DNA of 64,000 bases from Cryomorphaceae bacterium. GTDB lineage: Bacteria; Bacteroidota; Bacteroidia; Flavobacteriales_D; Crocinitomicaceae. Location: the NCBI GenBank assembly GCA_027490665.1, contig JAIXXP010000021.1, positions 1 through 64,000 on the forward strand. Direction: 5' to 3'. Both the position numbers and the translations under genes were made by a program. Below the pieces are notes generated by a model. The model was not told where the DNA came from and searched no databases. It saw only the letters and a list, made by a program, of their open reading frames with translations. Below, one piece after another: positions 33,573 to 42,685 of the stretch (its first letter is position 1; each line of letters begins with the position of its first letter).

Positions 33573-34110
33573 CAGTTGGTGCTTTAAAATTTTCGTATTT
33601 GGTTTCTACACCTGATTGGGTATAGTGTGGTGTCCAACCGGTCATGTCCGTGAAAATGCGTATGGCTTTCACAAAAGGTGCTGTGGCTCCGGCATCAAAC
33701 CAATGTTTAGTTCCGGTAGGCACACTAATGAGGTCTCCTCTTTGACACAACACATTGAATATTGGAGCATCTTGAAGATGGAACCAAAACAAGCCCTGTC
33801 CGTCGACAAAAAATCTAATTTCATCTTCGTCGTGGGTGTGTTCGGCAAGGAATTTCGCTCGAATTTGGTCATAATTTGGGGTGAGTGCATGAATGGAAAT
33901 GACATCTGCACTTTGGTAACCACCATTTTCCATGAATGGTTTGAGATCTTTGGCGTATGCAGCTAGAATTTCTTCTTGACTTGCGTCATCGTTGAATTGA
34001 ACACTGCAGGTCCATTGATCAAAAAAAACGCCGTATTGCGCTAAATAGTTCTTGATTTGAAGCGGGTCTTGGATTTGAACGGCTTCATCGGGAATAGAAA
34101 GAATGGCCAT
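33565..34110 (-). CDS. mtnD: Acireductone dioxygenase
   Basis: A 181-residue cupin metalloenzyme that cleaves acireductone to the keto-acid precursor of methionine and formate. Metal ligands are visible in HTHDEDEIRFFVDG (two His and a Glu) and in the later GTKHWFDAG (His). The product depends on the metal (Fe or Ni), which sequence does not reveal. It lies between mtnB (three-base gap) and mtnC (eight-base overlap). Confidence 0.95.
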   Translation of the reverse strand: MAILSIPDEAVQIQDPLQIKNYLAQYGVFFDQWTCSVQFNDDASQEEILAAYAKDLKPFMENGGYQSADVISIHALTPNYDQIRAKFLAEHTHDEDEIRFFVDGQGLFWFHLQDAPIFNVLCQRGDLISVPTGTKHWFDAGATAPFVKAIRIFTDMTGWTPHYTQSGVETKYENFKAPTVG

Positions 34111-34113
34111 TTG

Positions 34114-34695
34114 CTATAATAAAAATTCACATTCACAAAGGTAATCGAGGGTCTCGAGGTGCCGTTGCGCTTCAAAAAGTGTGGCACCCCATGCGTAGGT
34201 GCCGTGCCCAGCAATAATAAAGCAATGCTGCTGAATGGAAGAGACGCGTTCGTCTAATTGCTGACAAAGCAAAGTCATGTCTTGTTGGTTATCGACGATC
34301 GGAATTGCTAGGCTATCAAGATGACTATGGCAGCCTTTGAATCCTTTTTGGATTTCATAGCCCTGAACAGGAAAGAAATCTTCGTTGAACTGGGAGATCA
34401 GTACAGGATATTTTCCATGGCTGTGCAACACTACCTGCGCTTCAGGGAAGTTTTTGTAAATCCAAAGGTGAATTTGAGTTTCATCCGAAGGCTTGGTACC
34501 ATGGAACATCCCTGTCCCTATTCCAGCTGAATCTATGGTCATGAAGTCTTGCTCCGTGAAATCTGATTTATGCACTCCAGATCTAGAAACCCAACATTGT
34601 TGGTGTTCATCTATAAATGAATAATTGGTGGAGGTGGCAGGCGACCAACCTCTCGCATTTAAAGTGCGTATAAGTTGTGCGAATGCGGCTTTCAT
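34114..34695 (-). CDS. mtnB: Methylthioribulose-1-phosphate dehydratase
   Basis: A 193-residue class II aldolase-fold enzyme of methionine salvage. The zinc histidines are in VVLHSHGKYPVLIS and in FIIAGHGTYAWGATL, and the catalytic Glu region is HKSDFTEQDFMTID. Its ATG overlaps the yqeY stop by one base (TAATG). mtnB, mtnD and mtnC catalyse consecutive steps; the earlier steps (MTA nucleosidase/phosphorylase and MtnA) are not in the window. Confidence 0.94.
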   Translation of the reverse strand: MKAAFAQLIRTLNARGWSPATSTNYSFIDEHQQCWVSRSGVHKSDFTEQDFMTIDSAGIGTGMFHGTKPSDETQIHLWIYKNFPEAQVVLHSHGKYPVLISQFNEDFFPVQGYEIQKGFKGCHSHLDSLAIPIVDNQQDMTLLCQQLDERVSSIQQHCFIIAGHGTYAWGATLFEAQRHLETLDYLCECEFLL

Positions 34696-35147
34696 TAGTT
34701 GGCGAGGGTCTCTTTGACAAGTGCAGCAATAACTTTTCCGTCAGCTTTCCCTGCTAATTTTCCCGATAAAACACCCATGACCTTTCCCATATCTTGAGGG
34801 CCAGCTGCACCTGTTTGGTTGATTGCAGCTTGAACCTCGGTGCGAATTTCATCTTCAGTAAGCATTTTTGGTAAATAGGCTTCTATAACTTGTGCTTGAT
34901 AAAGTTCTTCGGCTGCGAGGTCGGGACGCTCTTGTTGATTATAGAGGGTATAGGTCTCCATGCGCTGTTTATGCAGCTTCATGCAAATTTTAATGGCGGT
35001 TTCTTCCGATACTTCAGCGTCTGCACCAGAGGTTGCCTCTAACAATAATTTAGATTTGATATCGCGCAAGGCAGCAAGCTTCTCCTTTTCTTTGGCAAGC
35101 ATTGCATTTTTGATATCTAGGTTGATGCGCTCTGTGAATGTCATCAT
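34695..35147 (-). CDS. yqeY: GatB/YqeY domain protein
   Basis: A 150-residue all-helical YqeY protein: TERINLDIKNAMLAKEKEKLAALRDIKSKLL at the N-terminus, the middle EAYLPKMLTEDEI, and the C-terminal GPQDMGKVMGVLSGKLAGKADGKVIAALVKETL. This C-terminal domain resembles the tRNA-binding tail of GatB, and the family may aid tRNA amidation or ribosome-related processes; the role is not established. Two adjacent ATGs exist; the one at 35147 overlaps the ftsZ stop by one base, so it is translationally coupled to ftsZ. Confidence 0.93.
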   Translation of the reverse strand: MMTFTERINLDIKNAMLAKEKEKLAALRDIKSKLLLEATSGADAEVSEETAIKICMKLHKQRMETYTLYNQQERPDLAAEELYQAQVIEAYLPKMLTEDEIRTEVQAAINQTGAAGPQDMGKVMGVLSGKLAGKADGKVIAALVKETLAN

Positions 35148-36838
35148 TAATCTACGTTATCGTGCAAAAAATTATTTCCATTGCGCAATGTTGGTTGGCC
35201 ATTCGCATCGGTGCTTACGCCAAAACGAGAGATGTTATCTTGTGTGCTTGGCGCTTGTTGTTGCAAATGAATGTTTCTGCGCACAAATGCAGGTTCGTTT
35301 TCGAATTCCAAAAGACCATCTGGTTTTTGAAGTTTAGAAGTAAACTCTTGAATGCGAGAAACACGCTCTTGGACCTTGCGTTGTTGTTCTTCAGGGCTCA
35401 AAATGCGCTTTGGTTGCTCCATTTCGACGCGTTGAATACTGTCGTCTTCAAGTACATGCTTTACAACATGTTGCTGAACTGGAGTTGTTTGCACTGGAGT
35501 TGCTTGAACAGGAGTTGCTTGAACAGGAGCTGTGAATTCTACTGGTTGAATAGGCTCTGGTTGCACGTCAAAAACCTCCCAACTCATAGAAGCTTGGCTG
35601 TTAGAGGCAACTTCTTCTTGCTCGTCGTAGAGATTAAAAGTCGTTTTGGCGCTTGCTGCAACAGCATCTATAGGTTGCTCTTGCACTTGAAATGGATTCA
35701 CGAGAGGCGCTTCAACTTGTTTCATGAAGGGTTCTGGCGTGCTCGTTTCAATTGGTGCAGCTGCAATTGTCTCAAAAGGAGAAGTTAAGGGAGCTGTGAT
35801 TTCTTGCTTCTTTTCTTCTTCGAGAACGACAACAGTTCGCTCTGGGCTTTTTTCAAAACCAGTAAGTGGAGAAGCTGTAAAACCTGTAGCGATAATAGTG
35901 AGACTGAGTTGATCGCCTAAAGAAGCATCGTAACCATGACCCCAAATAACGTCGGCTGTAGAACCAGCAGCTTCTTGAATGTAATCAGTAATATCGGTGA
36001 TTTCGTCCATCATGACTTCGCGGTCACCATAGGTAATGTTGAGCAATACATAACGAGCACCGTTGATGTCGTTGTCGTAGAGCAATGGGGATGTGAGCGC
36101 ATTTTTAACAGCAACAACTGCGCGGTCTTCACCTGCTGCAATTGCACTACCCATGATCGCATGACCTGAATTGCGCATCACTGTATTGACGTCGTTGAAA
36201 TCGACGTTGATGGCGCCTGTCACGGAAATGACTTCCGCAATGCCTTTTGCAGCAACGGTTAGTACATCGTCGGCATGAGAAAACGCCTCTGACAAAGACA
36301 TGTTTTTGCCGAATTCACGCAAACGCTCGTTGTTGATAATGAGAAGTGTATCAACGTTCTGACGCATGCGCTCCAGTCCTTCTTCAGCTTGTTGGCGTCT
36401 TTTACGACCTTCAAAATTAAAAGGAACTGTGACGATACCAACGGTAAGGATGCCGAGGTCTTTGGCAACTTGTGCGATGACTGGGGCAGCACCTGTGCCG
36501 GTTCCACCACCCATACCAGCGGTTACAAACACCATTTTGGTGTCTTTGGACAGAAGCTCGCGAATTTCTTGGATGTTCTCCATGGCGGCATTCATGCCTA
36601 CATCTGGAATCATGCCAGCACCGCGTCCTTCGGTAAGAGTTGGGCCTAGTTGAATTTTATGCGGAACTGGTGAAAGCTCCAATGCTTGGCAATCGGTGTT
36701 GCATACGATGAAGTCCACGCCTGCAATTCCTTGCAAGTACATGTGGTTCACGGCATTTGAACCGCCTCCGCCAACTCCGATCACTTTGATGATAGAAGCG
36801 GATTGTGGTGTTTCGTGTTTGGGTAGATCAAATTCCAT
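35147..36838 (-). CDS. ftsZ: Cell division GTPase FtsZ with long C-terminal linker
   Basis: A 563-residue tubulin homologue that forms the division ring. The GTP-binding signature is GMGGGTGTGAAP, and the synergy (T7) loop lies in NVDFNDVNTVM. The conserved core ends near residue 330. A long acidic, proline- and glutamine-rich linker follows, with four near-identical five-residue repeats (TPVQA type). The protein-binding peptide appears as NEPAFVRRNI and is followed by about 38 more residues, so it is not at the extreme end. It is the last classical gene of the dcw cluster. Its stop overlaps yqeY. Confidence 0.97.
   Translation of the reverse strand: MEFDLPKHETPQSASIIKVIGVGGGGSNAVNHMYLQGIAGVDFIVCNTDCQALELSPVPHKIQLGPTLTEGRGAGMIPDVGMNAAMENIQEIRELLSKDTKMVFVTAGMGGGTGTGAAPVIAQVAKDLGILTVGIVTVPFNFEGRKRRQQAEEGLERMRQNVDTLLIINNERLREFGKNMSLSEAFSHADDVLTVAAKGIAEVISVTGAINVDFNDVNTVMRNSGHAIMGSAIAAGEDRAVVAVKNALTSPLLYDNDINGARYVLLNITYGDREVMMDEITDITDYIQEAAGSTADVIWGHGYDASLGDQLSLTIIATGFTASPLTGFEKSPERTVVVLEEEKKQEITAPLTSPFETIAAAPIETSTPEPFMKQVEAPLVNPFQVQEQPIDAVAASAKTTFNLYDEQEEVASNSQASMSWEVFDVQPEPIQPVEFTAPVQATPVQATPVQTTPVQQHVVKHVLEDDSIQRVEMEQPKRILSPEEQQRKVQERVSRIQEFTSKLQKPDGLLEFENEPAFVRRNIHLQQQAPSTQDNISRFGVSTDANGQPTLRNGNNFLHDNVD
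35471..35530 (-). repeat. Four 15-bp tandem repeats in the ftsZ linker
   Basis: A 15-base unit (minus-strand meaning T/A-P-V-Q-A/T) is repeated about four times in frame; two copies are identical. Being multiples of three, changes in number would keep the frame and alter only linker length. Confidence 0.75.
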
Positions 36839-36874
36839 AATACTGCTGTGTATAACCTAGTTTGTCAAAATATT

Positions 36875-38257
36875 TTAATCTTCAGAATCGTCAAAGAATT
36901 TTTTAACCGGACCTAATATTCGTTCAAAAAAATCACCGCGACGCTCTACGTTTGAATGTGTTTTTATCTTTTCTTGTTTCTCTACGACTTGTTGCTCACG
37001 CGTTACTTCGTCTTGTTGTACCACTGCCGCTTGCTCCCAAGGCTGAACAGCCTCTAAGCTTTCAAAACCTTTGAGAACCAGCCCGATTCCAGTAGCAAAC
37101 ATTGGGCTTGATAAAGACTCGATGTCGTTGGAATTAGCAAGGTGTTCCGTTGGGTAACCAATGCGGGCATCCATACCCGTGAGGTATTCGATGAGTTGGG
37201 TAAGGTGCTTAAGTTGTGAACCACCACCAGTAACGACAATACCACCGATGAGTTTTTTCTCGTAACCTGAGTTTTTGATTTCGAGGTTAACAAGCTCGAT
37301 GATTTCTTCCATTCTGGCTTGAATGATACTCGCTAGGTTGCGCAAGGTGATTTCCTTTGGATCACGACCGCGAAGACCTGGAATACAAACTACTTCGTTT
37401 TCTTTGCTTTCAGAGGCCAAGGCACTACCAAACTTCACTTTCAACATTTCGGCCTGGCGCTGCATAATGCGGCAACCTTCTTTGATGTCTTGCGTGATGA
37501 CATTACCACCGAAAGGAATAACTGCGGTATGACGAATAAGGCTATCATGGAAAATAGCGACGTCGGTTGTACCACCACCGATATCGACAAGTACTACTCC
37601 TGCTTCTTTCTCTTCGTCGGAGAGCACGGCCTCAGCTGAGGCAATAGGCTCTAAAATGATGTCTTTCACACTAAGGCCCGAACGATCAACGCAACGCGTA
37701 ATGTTCTGTACGTTTGTGACCTGCCCACTGATAATGTGGAAATTAGCTTCTAAACGCACACCACCCATACCAATTGGGTCTTTGATTTCAGGTTCGCCAT
37801 CGACGATATATTCTTGAGGGATCACGGTAATGATTTCTTCACCTGGGTTCATGACCATTTGGTACATGTCGTCGACAAAAGCGTCGATATCAACTTGGGA
37901 GATTTCACCGTTGGTGGTGCGGCGGGTGTAAATGCCGCGGTGCTGCATGCTCTTGATGTGTTGGCCTGCGATGCCTACGTGTACATTTTTGATTTTGAGG
38001 TTGCCTTCGACAGCATTTTGAGTTGCTTCTACTGCTGAGTTGATGGATTGAACTGTGCGTTCGATATTGGAAACCACGCCACGCATCACGCCTAAAGACT
38101 CGCTTTTACCCATAGCGATGATTTCAATTTTGTTGTGTTCATTTTTACGACCAACAAAACATGCAATTTTGGTAGTGCCGATGTCCAAACCAACAACTAC
38201 GCGTGTGCGTTTCACTTCGGTGTTGTTATTTTTTTCTGCAAACGATTTGTCCTTCAT
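36875..38257 (-). CDS. ftsA: Cell division protein FtsA
   Basis: A 460-residue actin-like protein that anchors FtsZ to the membrane. The phosphate loop is VGLDIGTTKIACFVG, the second is VVLVDIGGGTTDVAIF, and the adenosine motif IGGIVVTGGGSQLKHL is near residue 340. The 1C subdomain unique to FtsA is present between them. The C-terminus ends in a short amphipathic stretch (FFERILGPVKKFFDD) that fits the membrane-targeting helix. The ATG at 38257 is preferred over a GTG three codons upstream and gives a 32-base overlap with ftsQ. A 36-base gap separates it from ftsZ. Confidence 0.97.
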   Translation of the reverse strand: MKDKSFAEKNNNTEVKRTRVVVGLDIGTTKIACFVGRKNEHNKIEIIAMGKSESLGVMRGVVSNIERTVQSINSAVEATQNAVEGNLKIKNVHVGIAGQHIKSMQHRGIYTRRTTNGEISQVDIDAFVDDMYQMVMNPGEEIITVIPQEYIVDGEPEIKDPIGMGGVRLEANFHIISGQVTNVQNITRCVDRSGLSVKDIILEPIASAEAVLSDEEKEAGVVLVDIGGGTTDVAIFHDSLIRHTAVIPFGGNVITQDIKEGCRIMQRQAEMLKVKFGSALASESKENEVVCIPGLRGRDPKEITLRNLASIIQARMEEIIELVNLEIKNSGYEKKLIGGIVVTGGGSQLKHLTQLIEYLTGMDARIGYPTEHLANSNDIESLSSPMFATGIGLVLKGFESLEAVQPWEQAAVVQQDEVTREQQVVEKQEKIKTHSNVERRGDFFERILGPVKKFFDDSED

Positions 38258-39020
38258 ACTTGACACTTATTTCTTTGTATTTATTCCAGCCTTCGTGAGG
38301 CAGGGCTTCTTTGTAAAAATGGGTCAGACGTTCAAATTTGTCCGAAACTTCTTTGGTGCTGCGCGCAGGACCAAAGACAATTTGTTGCTCTCCGACCAAC
38401 GGAATGAGGATGAAATCGCCGTTGGATTGAAGGTAAACTTGACCGATTAATTTGTGCATTAATGGATCGTTACAAACATAATTTGAAATGCGGTAGATTT
38501 GACTAATTTTTTGAGAACTTTTCAAATTTGGATTGTTAATAAAATCGCAGTTCAGATGAGGGTTGTAGACGTCTCTAATTGCACCAGAAAAAACCAAAAC
38601 TCGGGCCGTGTGTAGGGTCGATCTGTACATCATAAAGCCGTCTTGATCAAGGTAATAGCTTTGGCCGCTTGTATTAAAGATGCGGGCAATTGGTTTTCTG
38701 AGCGCCAATTTGATTTCCCATTTATCGCCCAAATGCTTATAAACATTAACTTCCTTGACCTCAGCCATTGCAGAAATAGCACGCTCAATAGAGTGCACAT
38801 TGAGCTCGTTTGCCAACATTTTTTTTCTAAATAACTTGCGCAGTTGCAATCTGTCCTTCAACTCTTGATCAGTCAAAAAAGTGTTCTCGTCTTCGGCATG
38901 AATGGAAATGAGCGGTGTTCGCAATACTTTATTTTGTTCTGCTTGACCCGCAAAATAAAAAACCACTACAACCCCAATAAATAAGAGCAGCCAAAAAATT
39001 CTTAAAAGCCAAATTTTCAT
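38226..39020 (-). CDS. ftsQ: Cell division protein FtsQ/DivIB
   Basis: A 264-residue bitopic membrane protein. One N-terminal membrane helix (LLRIFWLLLFIGVVVVFYFAG) is followed by a POTRA-like periplasmic part (FLTDQELKDRLQLRKLF; SAMAEVKEVNVYKHLGDKWEIKLALRKPIARIF) and a beta domain. Sequence conservation is low, as usual for FtsQ, but position between murC and ftsA together with topology makes the call firm. Its start overlaps murC by four bases, and its end lies within the ftsA start. Confidence 0.9.
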   Translation of the reverse strand: MKIWLLRIFWLLLFIGVVVVFYFAGQAEQNKVLRTPLISIHAEDENTFLTDQELKDRLQLRKLFRKKMLANELNVHSIERAISAMAEVKEVNVYKHLGDKWEIKLALRKPIARIFNTSGQSYYLDQDGFMMYRSTLHTARVLVFSGAIRDVYNPHLNCDFINNPNLKSSQKISQIYRISNYVCNDPLMHKLIGQVYLQSNGDFILIPLVGEQQIVFGPARSTKEVSDKFERLTHFYKEALPHEGWNKYKEISVKYEGQIVCRKK

Positions 39021-40396
39021 GGTTGTGTGATTTGCATTTTTAGTAATTCAGTTAGTGGCGCCACCAAACGATCAATATCGCCTGCGCCGATGGTAAGCAC
39101 TACTCCTTTTTTTATGGTTCTTAAAGCCATTAATACCTCATGTGCTTGCAAGACCGCCTTCGTTTCCATTGGGGTTATATCCCTTAGCCACTCGCTGGTC
39201 ACACCAGGAATAGGAAGTTCTCGCGCTGGATATATTGGCAATAAAAAAAGCTGGTCTAGGGCAGCCAAAGAGACGGCAAATTCTTGGGCAAAATCTTTGG
39301 TCCGCGAAAACAAATGCGGCTGAAAAACACCGATAATAGGCCAGCCTGGATACATAGACCGAACCGAAGAAATCAGTGCATTGATTTCGGTCGGATGATG
39401 CGCGTAATCATCGATATATACCAATTCTTCGGACCGAAGCTGGTACTCGAAACGACGTTTGACACCCTTAAAACTTTTCAGCGCGGGCCGTAAGTCAGCG
39501 ACTTCAAAAGCTAAAAGATGTAGTAAGGCAATACACCCTAAAGCGTTTTCTGCATTGTGAATACCTGGTAAACCCAATTCTATATTTGGGAAAATCTCTT
39601 GACCAATTCGTAAATCGGCCACCTGAAAACCGTGCGCATACCTCAAATTCGCAAGGCTATAATTTGCTGTTGAAGAATCAACTGCGTAGGTAAACACTTT
39701 GGCTAAGCTCGCAAGTGCTAGTCCTTCTTTTTGAACACAAAAGCCTTTTGGATCAATGCGCAAAGAAAATTGTCTGAAGCCTTCTACAAAGGAATCGGTG
39801 CTCCCGTAAATATCGAGGTGATCAGGGTCTGCGGCAGTAATGATGGCTGCAAAAGGAGAAAGCTGTAAAAAACTTCGGTCAAATTCATCAGCCTCAATAA
39901 CTGCATAGGGGCTTTGGGCATGCAGGACCAAATTGGATTCAAAATTACTCGCAATTCCGCCCAAAAATGCGGTACAACCTACTCCCAACTCTGTTAAAAG
40001 ATGAGCGAGTAACGAACTTGTTGTTGTTTTGCCGTGGGTACCTGCCACACAAAGCCCTTGAAAAGTTTTGGTAAGCACACCAAGGACTTCTGCCCTCTTC
40101 AAAATTTGAAAATTGTTGGCCTGAAAAAATGCCAACTCACCCAACGACTTAATTGCTGGTGTGTACACCACTAATGTTGTTTCTGGATTTTGAAAACCAG
40201 TTGGAATATCATCGTGTAAATCTTCGTGATGTATGGCAATGCCCTCTTGTATAAGTTGCTGAGTAAGCGCAGTTTCTACTTTATCGTAGCCCGCTACCTC
40301 TTTACCACTGAATTTAAAAAAGCGCGCTAAGGCACTCATACCAATGCCACCAATACCAACAAAATATACCTGCTCGAATTGCTGAATTGACCTCAT
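39017..40396 (-). CDS. murC: UDP-N-acetylmuramate--L-alanine ligase
   Basis: A 459-residue Mur ligase that adds the first amino acid to UDP-MurNAc. The N-terminal nucleotide fold has VYFVGIGGIGMSALARFF, the ATP loop is VAGTHGKTTTSSLLAHL, and the central domain contains VIEADEFDRSFLQLSPFAAIITAADPDHLD and GIHNAENALGCIALL. The C-terminal domain carries YIDDYAHHPTEI, the MurC/Mpl hallmark. It overlaps murG by four bases at its start and ftsQ by four at its end. Confidence 0.97.
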   Translation of the reverse strand: MRSIQQFEQVYFVGIGGIGMSALARFFKFSGKEVAGYDKVETALTQQLIQEGIAIHHEDLHDDIPTGFQNPETTLVVYTPAIKSLGELAFFQANNFQILKRAEVLGVLTKTFQGLCVAGTHGKTTTSSLLAHLLTELGVGCTAFLGGIASNFESNLVLHAQSPYAVIEADEFDRSFLQLSPFAAIITAADPDHLDIYGSTDSFVEGFRQFSLRIDPKGFCVQKEGLALASLAKVFTYAVDSSTANYSLANLRYAHGFQVADLRIGQEIFPNIELGLPGIHNAENALGCIALLHLLAFEVADLRPALKSFKGVKRRFEYQLRSEELVYIDDYAHHPTEINALISSVRSMYPGWPIIGVFQPHLFSRTKDFAQEFAVSLAALDQLFLLPIYPARELPIPGVTSEWLRDITPMETKAVLQAHEVLMALRTIKKGVVLTIGAGDIDRLVAPLTELLKMQITQP

Positions 40397-41496
40397 AACT
40401 TTGCGCTATTTAGACATACTTCAACAATTGCCTTTGTAGCGTTCGGAAGTGCAAAGGACGTTAATTCGGTTGCCAACTGCTGTTGTTGAGCAAGATCTGA
40501 AAATAAATCAAGTGCGGTTGCTACTAATTTTTCAGAAGCTTCCGCATCGCCTACTAAAATAGCAGCTGAACGGTTAACAAGGGCAAGGGCATTTTTAGTT
40601 TGATGGTCTTCAGCTACATTTGGAGATGGAACTAAAATAGTAGGTTTCGCTACAAGTGCTAACTCACTTACTGAAAGCGCACCAGCACGAGAAATAATGA
40701 CGGTAGAAAGCGCATAAGCGAGGTCCATTCTCTGGATAAATGGGAAAACCTTCACATTGGCAGGTAAATTTGCTTCAAATTGAGCTAATTCTTGCTCATA
40801 CGACTTTCCACATTGCCACAATACTTGTATTGTTCCTGTTTCTAATGTAGGTAGCGCTGCACGGAGTGCCTTATTCAATGTTTTAGCACCTAGACTCCCG
40901 CCCATGACAAATAGGGTGGCCTTATTTGGATCAAGGCCAAAATGTTCGGCTGCTTCGGCTTTAAGCACTGAGAGGTCTTGCAGTAAATATGCCCGCACCG
41001 GATTACCAGTAAGCTTGATTTTTTTTGGATCAAAGAATTTATCCATGTTTGGATAGGCTACACAAATTGCCTTCGCTTTTCGGGCTAATATTTGGTTGGT
41101 TTTACCAGGAAAGGAATTTTGTTCTTGTAATAAAGTTGGAACACCAAGCAATTGCGCCATTTGCAAGGTTGGTCCGCTGGCATAACCACCCACGCCAATC
41201 ACCAATTCTGGCTTGAAGCGACGGATGACAAAAAATGCCTTGACCAAACTTTGTACAATTTTAAAGGGCAACAATAAGTTTTTCAAAGTCAGTTTGCGCT
41301 GCAAGCCCATGATGGGCAAGCCTACAATCGGATAACCAGCTTGTGGAACTTTTTCCATTTCCATTTTTCCTTCGGCGCCAATAAACAAAATGTCTGCATT
41401 GCTATTGCAGCGTTTGATTTCATCGGCAATGGCCAAAGCTGGAAAAATATGGCCTCCTGTGCCACCTCCTGAGATGATTACTTTAGTCAATTTCAT
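40393..41496 (-). CDS. murG: UDP-GlcNAc:lipid I GlcNAc transferase MurG
   Basis: A 367-residue GT28 glycosyltransferase that makes lipid II on the cytoplasmic face of the inner membrane. The first glycine-rich loop is ISGGGTGGHIFPALAIADEI, the second is VGVGGYASGPTLQMA, and the donor-site motif is VMGGSLGAKTLNKAL. The membrane-associated VPSPNVAEDHQTKNALALV is near the C-terminus. The ATG at 41496 is chosen (MKLTKVIISGG); it overlaps the ftsW end by 14 bases. It ends with a four-base overlap with murC. Confidence 0.96.
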   Translation of the reverse strand: MKLTKVIISGGGTGGHIFPALAIADEIKRCNSNADILFIGAEGKMEMEKVPQAGYPIVGLPIMGLQRKLTLKNLLLPFKIVQSLVKAFFVIRRFKPELVIGVGGYASGPTLQMAQLLGVPTLLQEQNSFPGKTNQILARKAKAICVAYPNMDKFFDPKKIKLTGNPVRAYLLQDLSVLKAEAAEHFGLDPNKATLFVMGGSLGAKTLNKALRAALPTLETGTIQVLWQCGKSYEQELAQFEANLPANVKVFPFIQRMDLAYALSTVIISRAGALSVSELALVAKPTILVPSPNVAEDHQTKNALALVNRSAAILVGDAEASEKLVATALDLFSDLAQQQQLATELTSFALPNATKAIVEVCLNSAKL

Positions 41497-42676
41497 TTTC
41501 TTGAGGACTTGCAAATTGATTCTCTTGCTCATTCTTGGGAAGTTCTTTGGCAAAAGACTGCACCACACCAATGGAGACACAAGCCATGACCAACGCAGAA
41601 CCTCCCATCGCCAAAAAAGGCATGTTTTGACCTGTTACAGGAAAAACACCTGTACAAACCAACATATTGATACTCGCTTGGGTAAGCAAGTGAATTCCAA
41701 TGCCAAGCGCCACATAACTTTGAAATAAATCGGTGGTCTTGAGCGCAAAACGGATCATGCGAAAAAGTAAAATCAGGTACATGAGCACTAAAAAGAAAGC
41801 TGATGCAAAACCAAATTCTTCAACAAATGTTGCATAGTAAAAATCGGCATAGGCTTCAGGAAGAAACTCTTTAAGCTTACCATCACCCACGCCTTGTCCG
41901 AATAAGGATCCTACCGAGATAGCCAACTTTGCATTGTTGGCCTGCTGATTGGCTTGCAAACTCTCCACACTTTGTTCGGCGGTCTCTACGCGGTTATTGA
42001 TACGGTTCATCCAAGTATCGTAGCGCGGTAAAATTTCAGCCTCTGGCAAGGCTAAATGTGCACCCACAATTAACAATACGACAACTATTCCAGCTCCTGC
42101 AAGCGTAAGCAATTTTAATATAGGTACCCGACCTATATACAGCATGATCATGCTCAACATAAATAGCATGGCTGAAGTCGAGAAATTATCCTTGAGAATA
42201 AGGACACAAGTTGCACCAATTGGCAATAATAAAGGCACGATACCGTCTTTCCAGCTATCGAGTTTTTGCTGCTTCCTCACCAATAATTTACTAACGTATA
42301 TGATGAGAGCCAACTTGGCGAAATCTGAAGATTGAAAGGTCAAATTGATAAACGGAATGCGGATCCAGCGTCCTGCACCATTGACCTCCGCACCAAAAAA
42401 CCAAGTAAACAACAAGAGAGCTAAACCCAAATAATAAGCGAACTTAGCGGTTTGGCTAATATACTTTGCTGGCACCCTATGAATGCCGTACATTGCACCA
42501 AAACCTAGCACGACATAAACAAGATGTTTGAATAAATAAAAAAATGGAGAACCCCCCTCAATCTTAATCAAGATAGGTACGAAACTATACACCGTGACCA
42601 ACGAAAAAGCCATCATTAGCAAAGTAATGATCCAAATGACGGGGTCGCCTTTAAGATAAGAAAGGTAAGTTCTCAT
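41483..42676 (-). CDS. ftsW: Peptidoglycan polymerase FtsW (SEDS family)
   Basis: A 397-residue polytopic membrane protein with about ten hydrophobic segments. It has the SEDS-family motifs GAGRWIRIPFINLTFQSSDFAKLALII, FLPEAYADFYYATFVEEFGF and the C-terminal GVFPVTGQNMPFLAMGGSALVMACVSIGVV. FtsW polymerises lipid II into septal glycan together with its transpeptidase partner, encoded four genes upstream (ftsI). It starts nine bases after the murD stop and overlaps murG. Confidence 0.96.
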   Translation of the reverse strand: MRTYLSYLKGDPVIWIITLLMMAFSLVTVYSFVPILIKIEGGSPFFYLFKHLVYVVLGFGAMYGIHRVPAKYISQTAKFAYYLGLALLLFTWFFGAEVNGAGRWIRIPFINLTFQSSDFAKLALIIYVSKLLVRKQQKLDSWKDGIVPLLLPIGATCVLILKDNFSTSAMLFMLSMIMLYIGRVPILKLLTLAGAGIVVVLLIVGAHLALPEAEILPRYDTWMNRINNRVETAEQSVESLQANQQANNAKLAISVGSLFGQGVGDGKLKEFLPEAYADFYYATFVEEFGFASAFFLVLMYLILLFRMIRFALKTTDLFQSYVALGIGIHLLTQASINMLVCTGVFPVTGQNMPFLAMGGSALVMACVSIGVVQSFAKELPKNEQENQFASPQENEID

Positions 42677-42685
42677 TTCACCAAA

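Noticed and set aside
35138-35788. A 216-codon plus-strand open frame opposite the ftsZ linker
   Set aside because: Its Cys/Leu-rich repeats are the reverse complement of the ftsZ linker repeats, it has no family features, and ftsZ on the other strand is certain.
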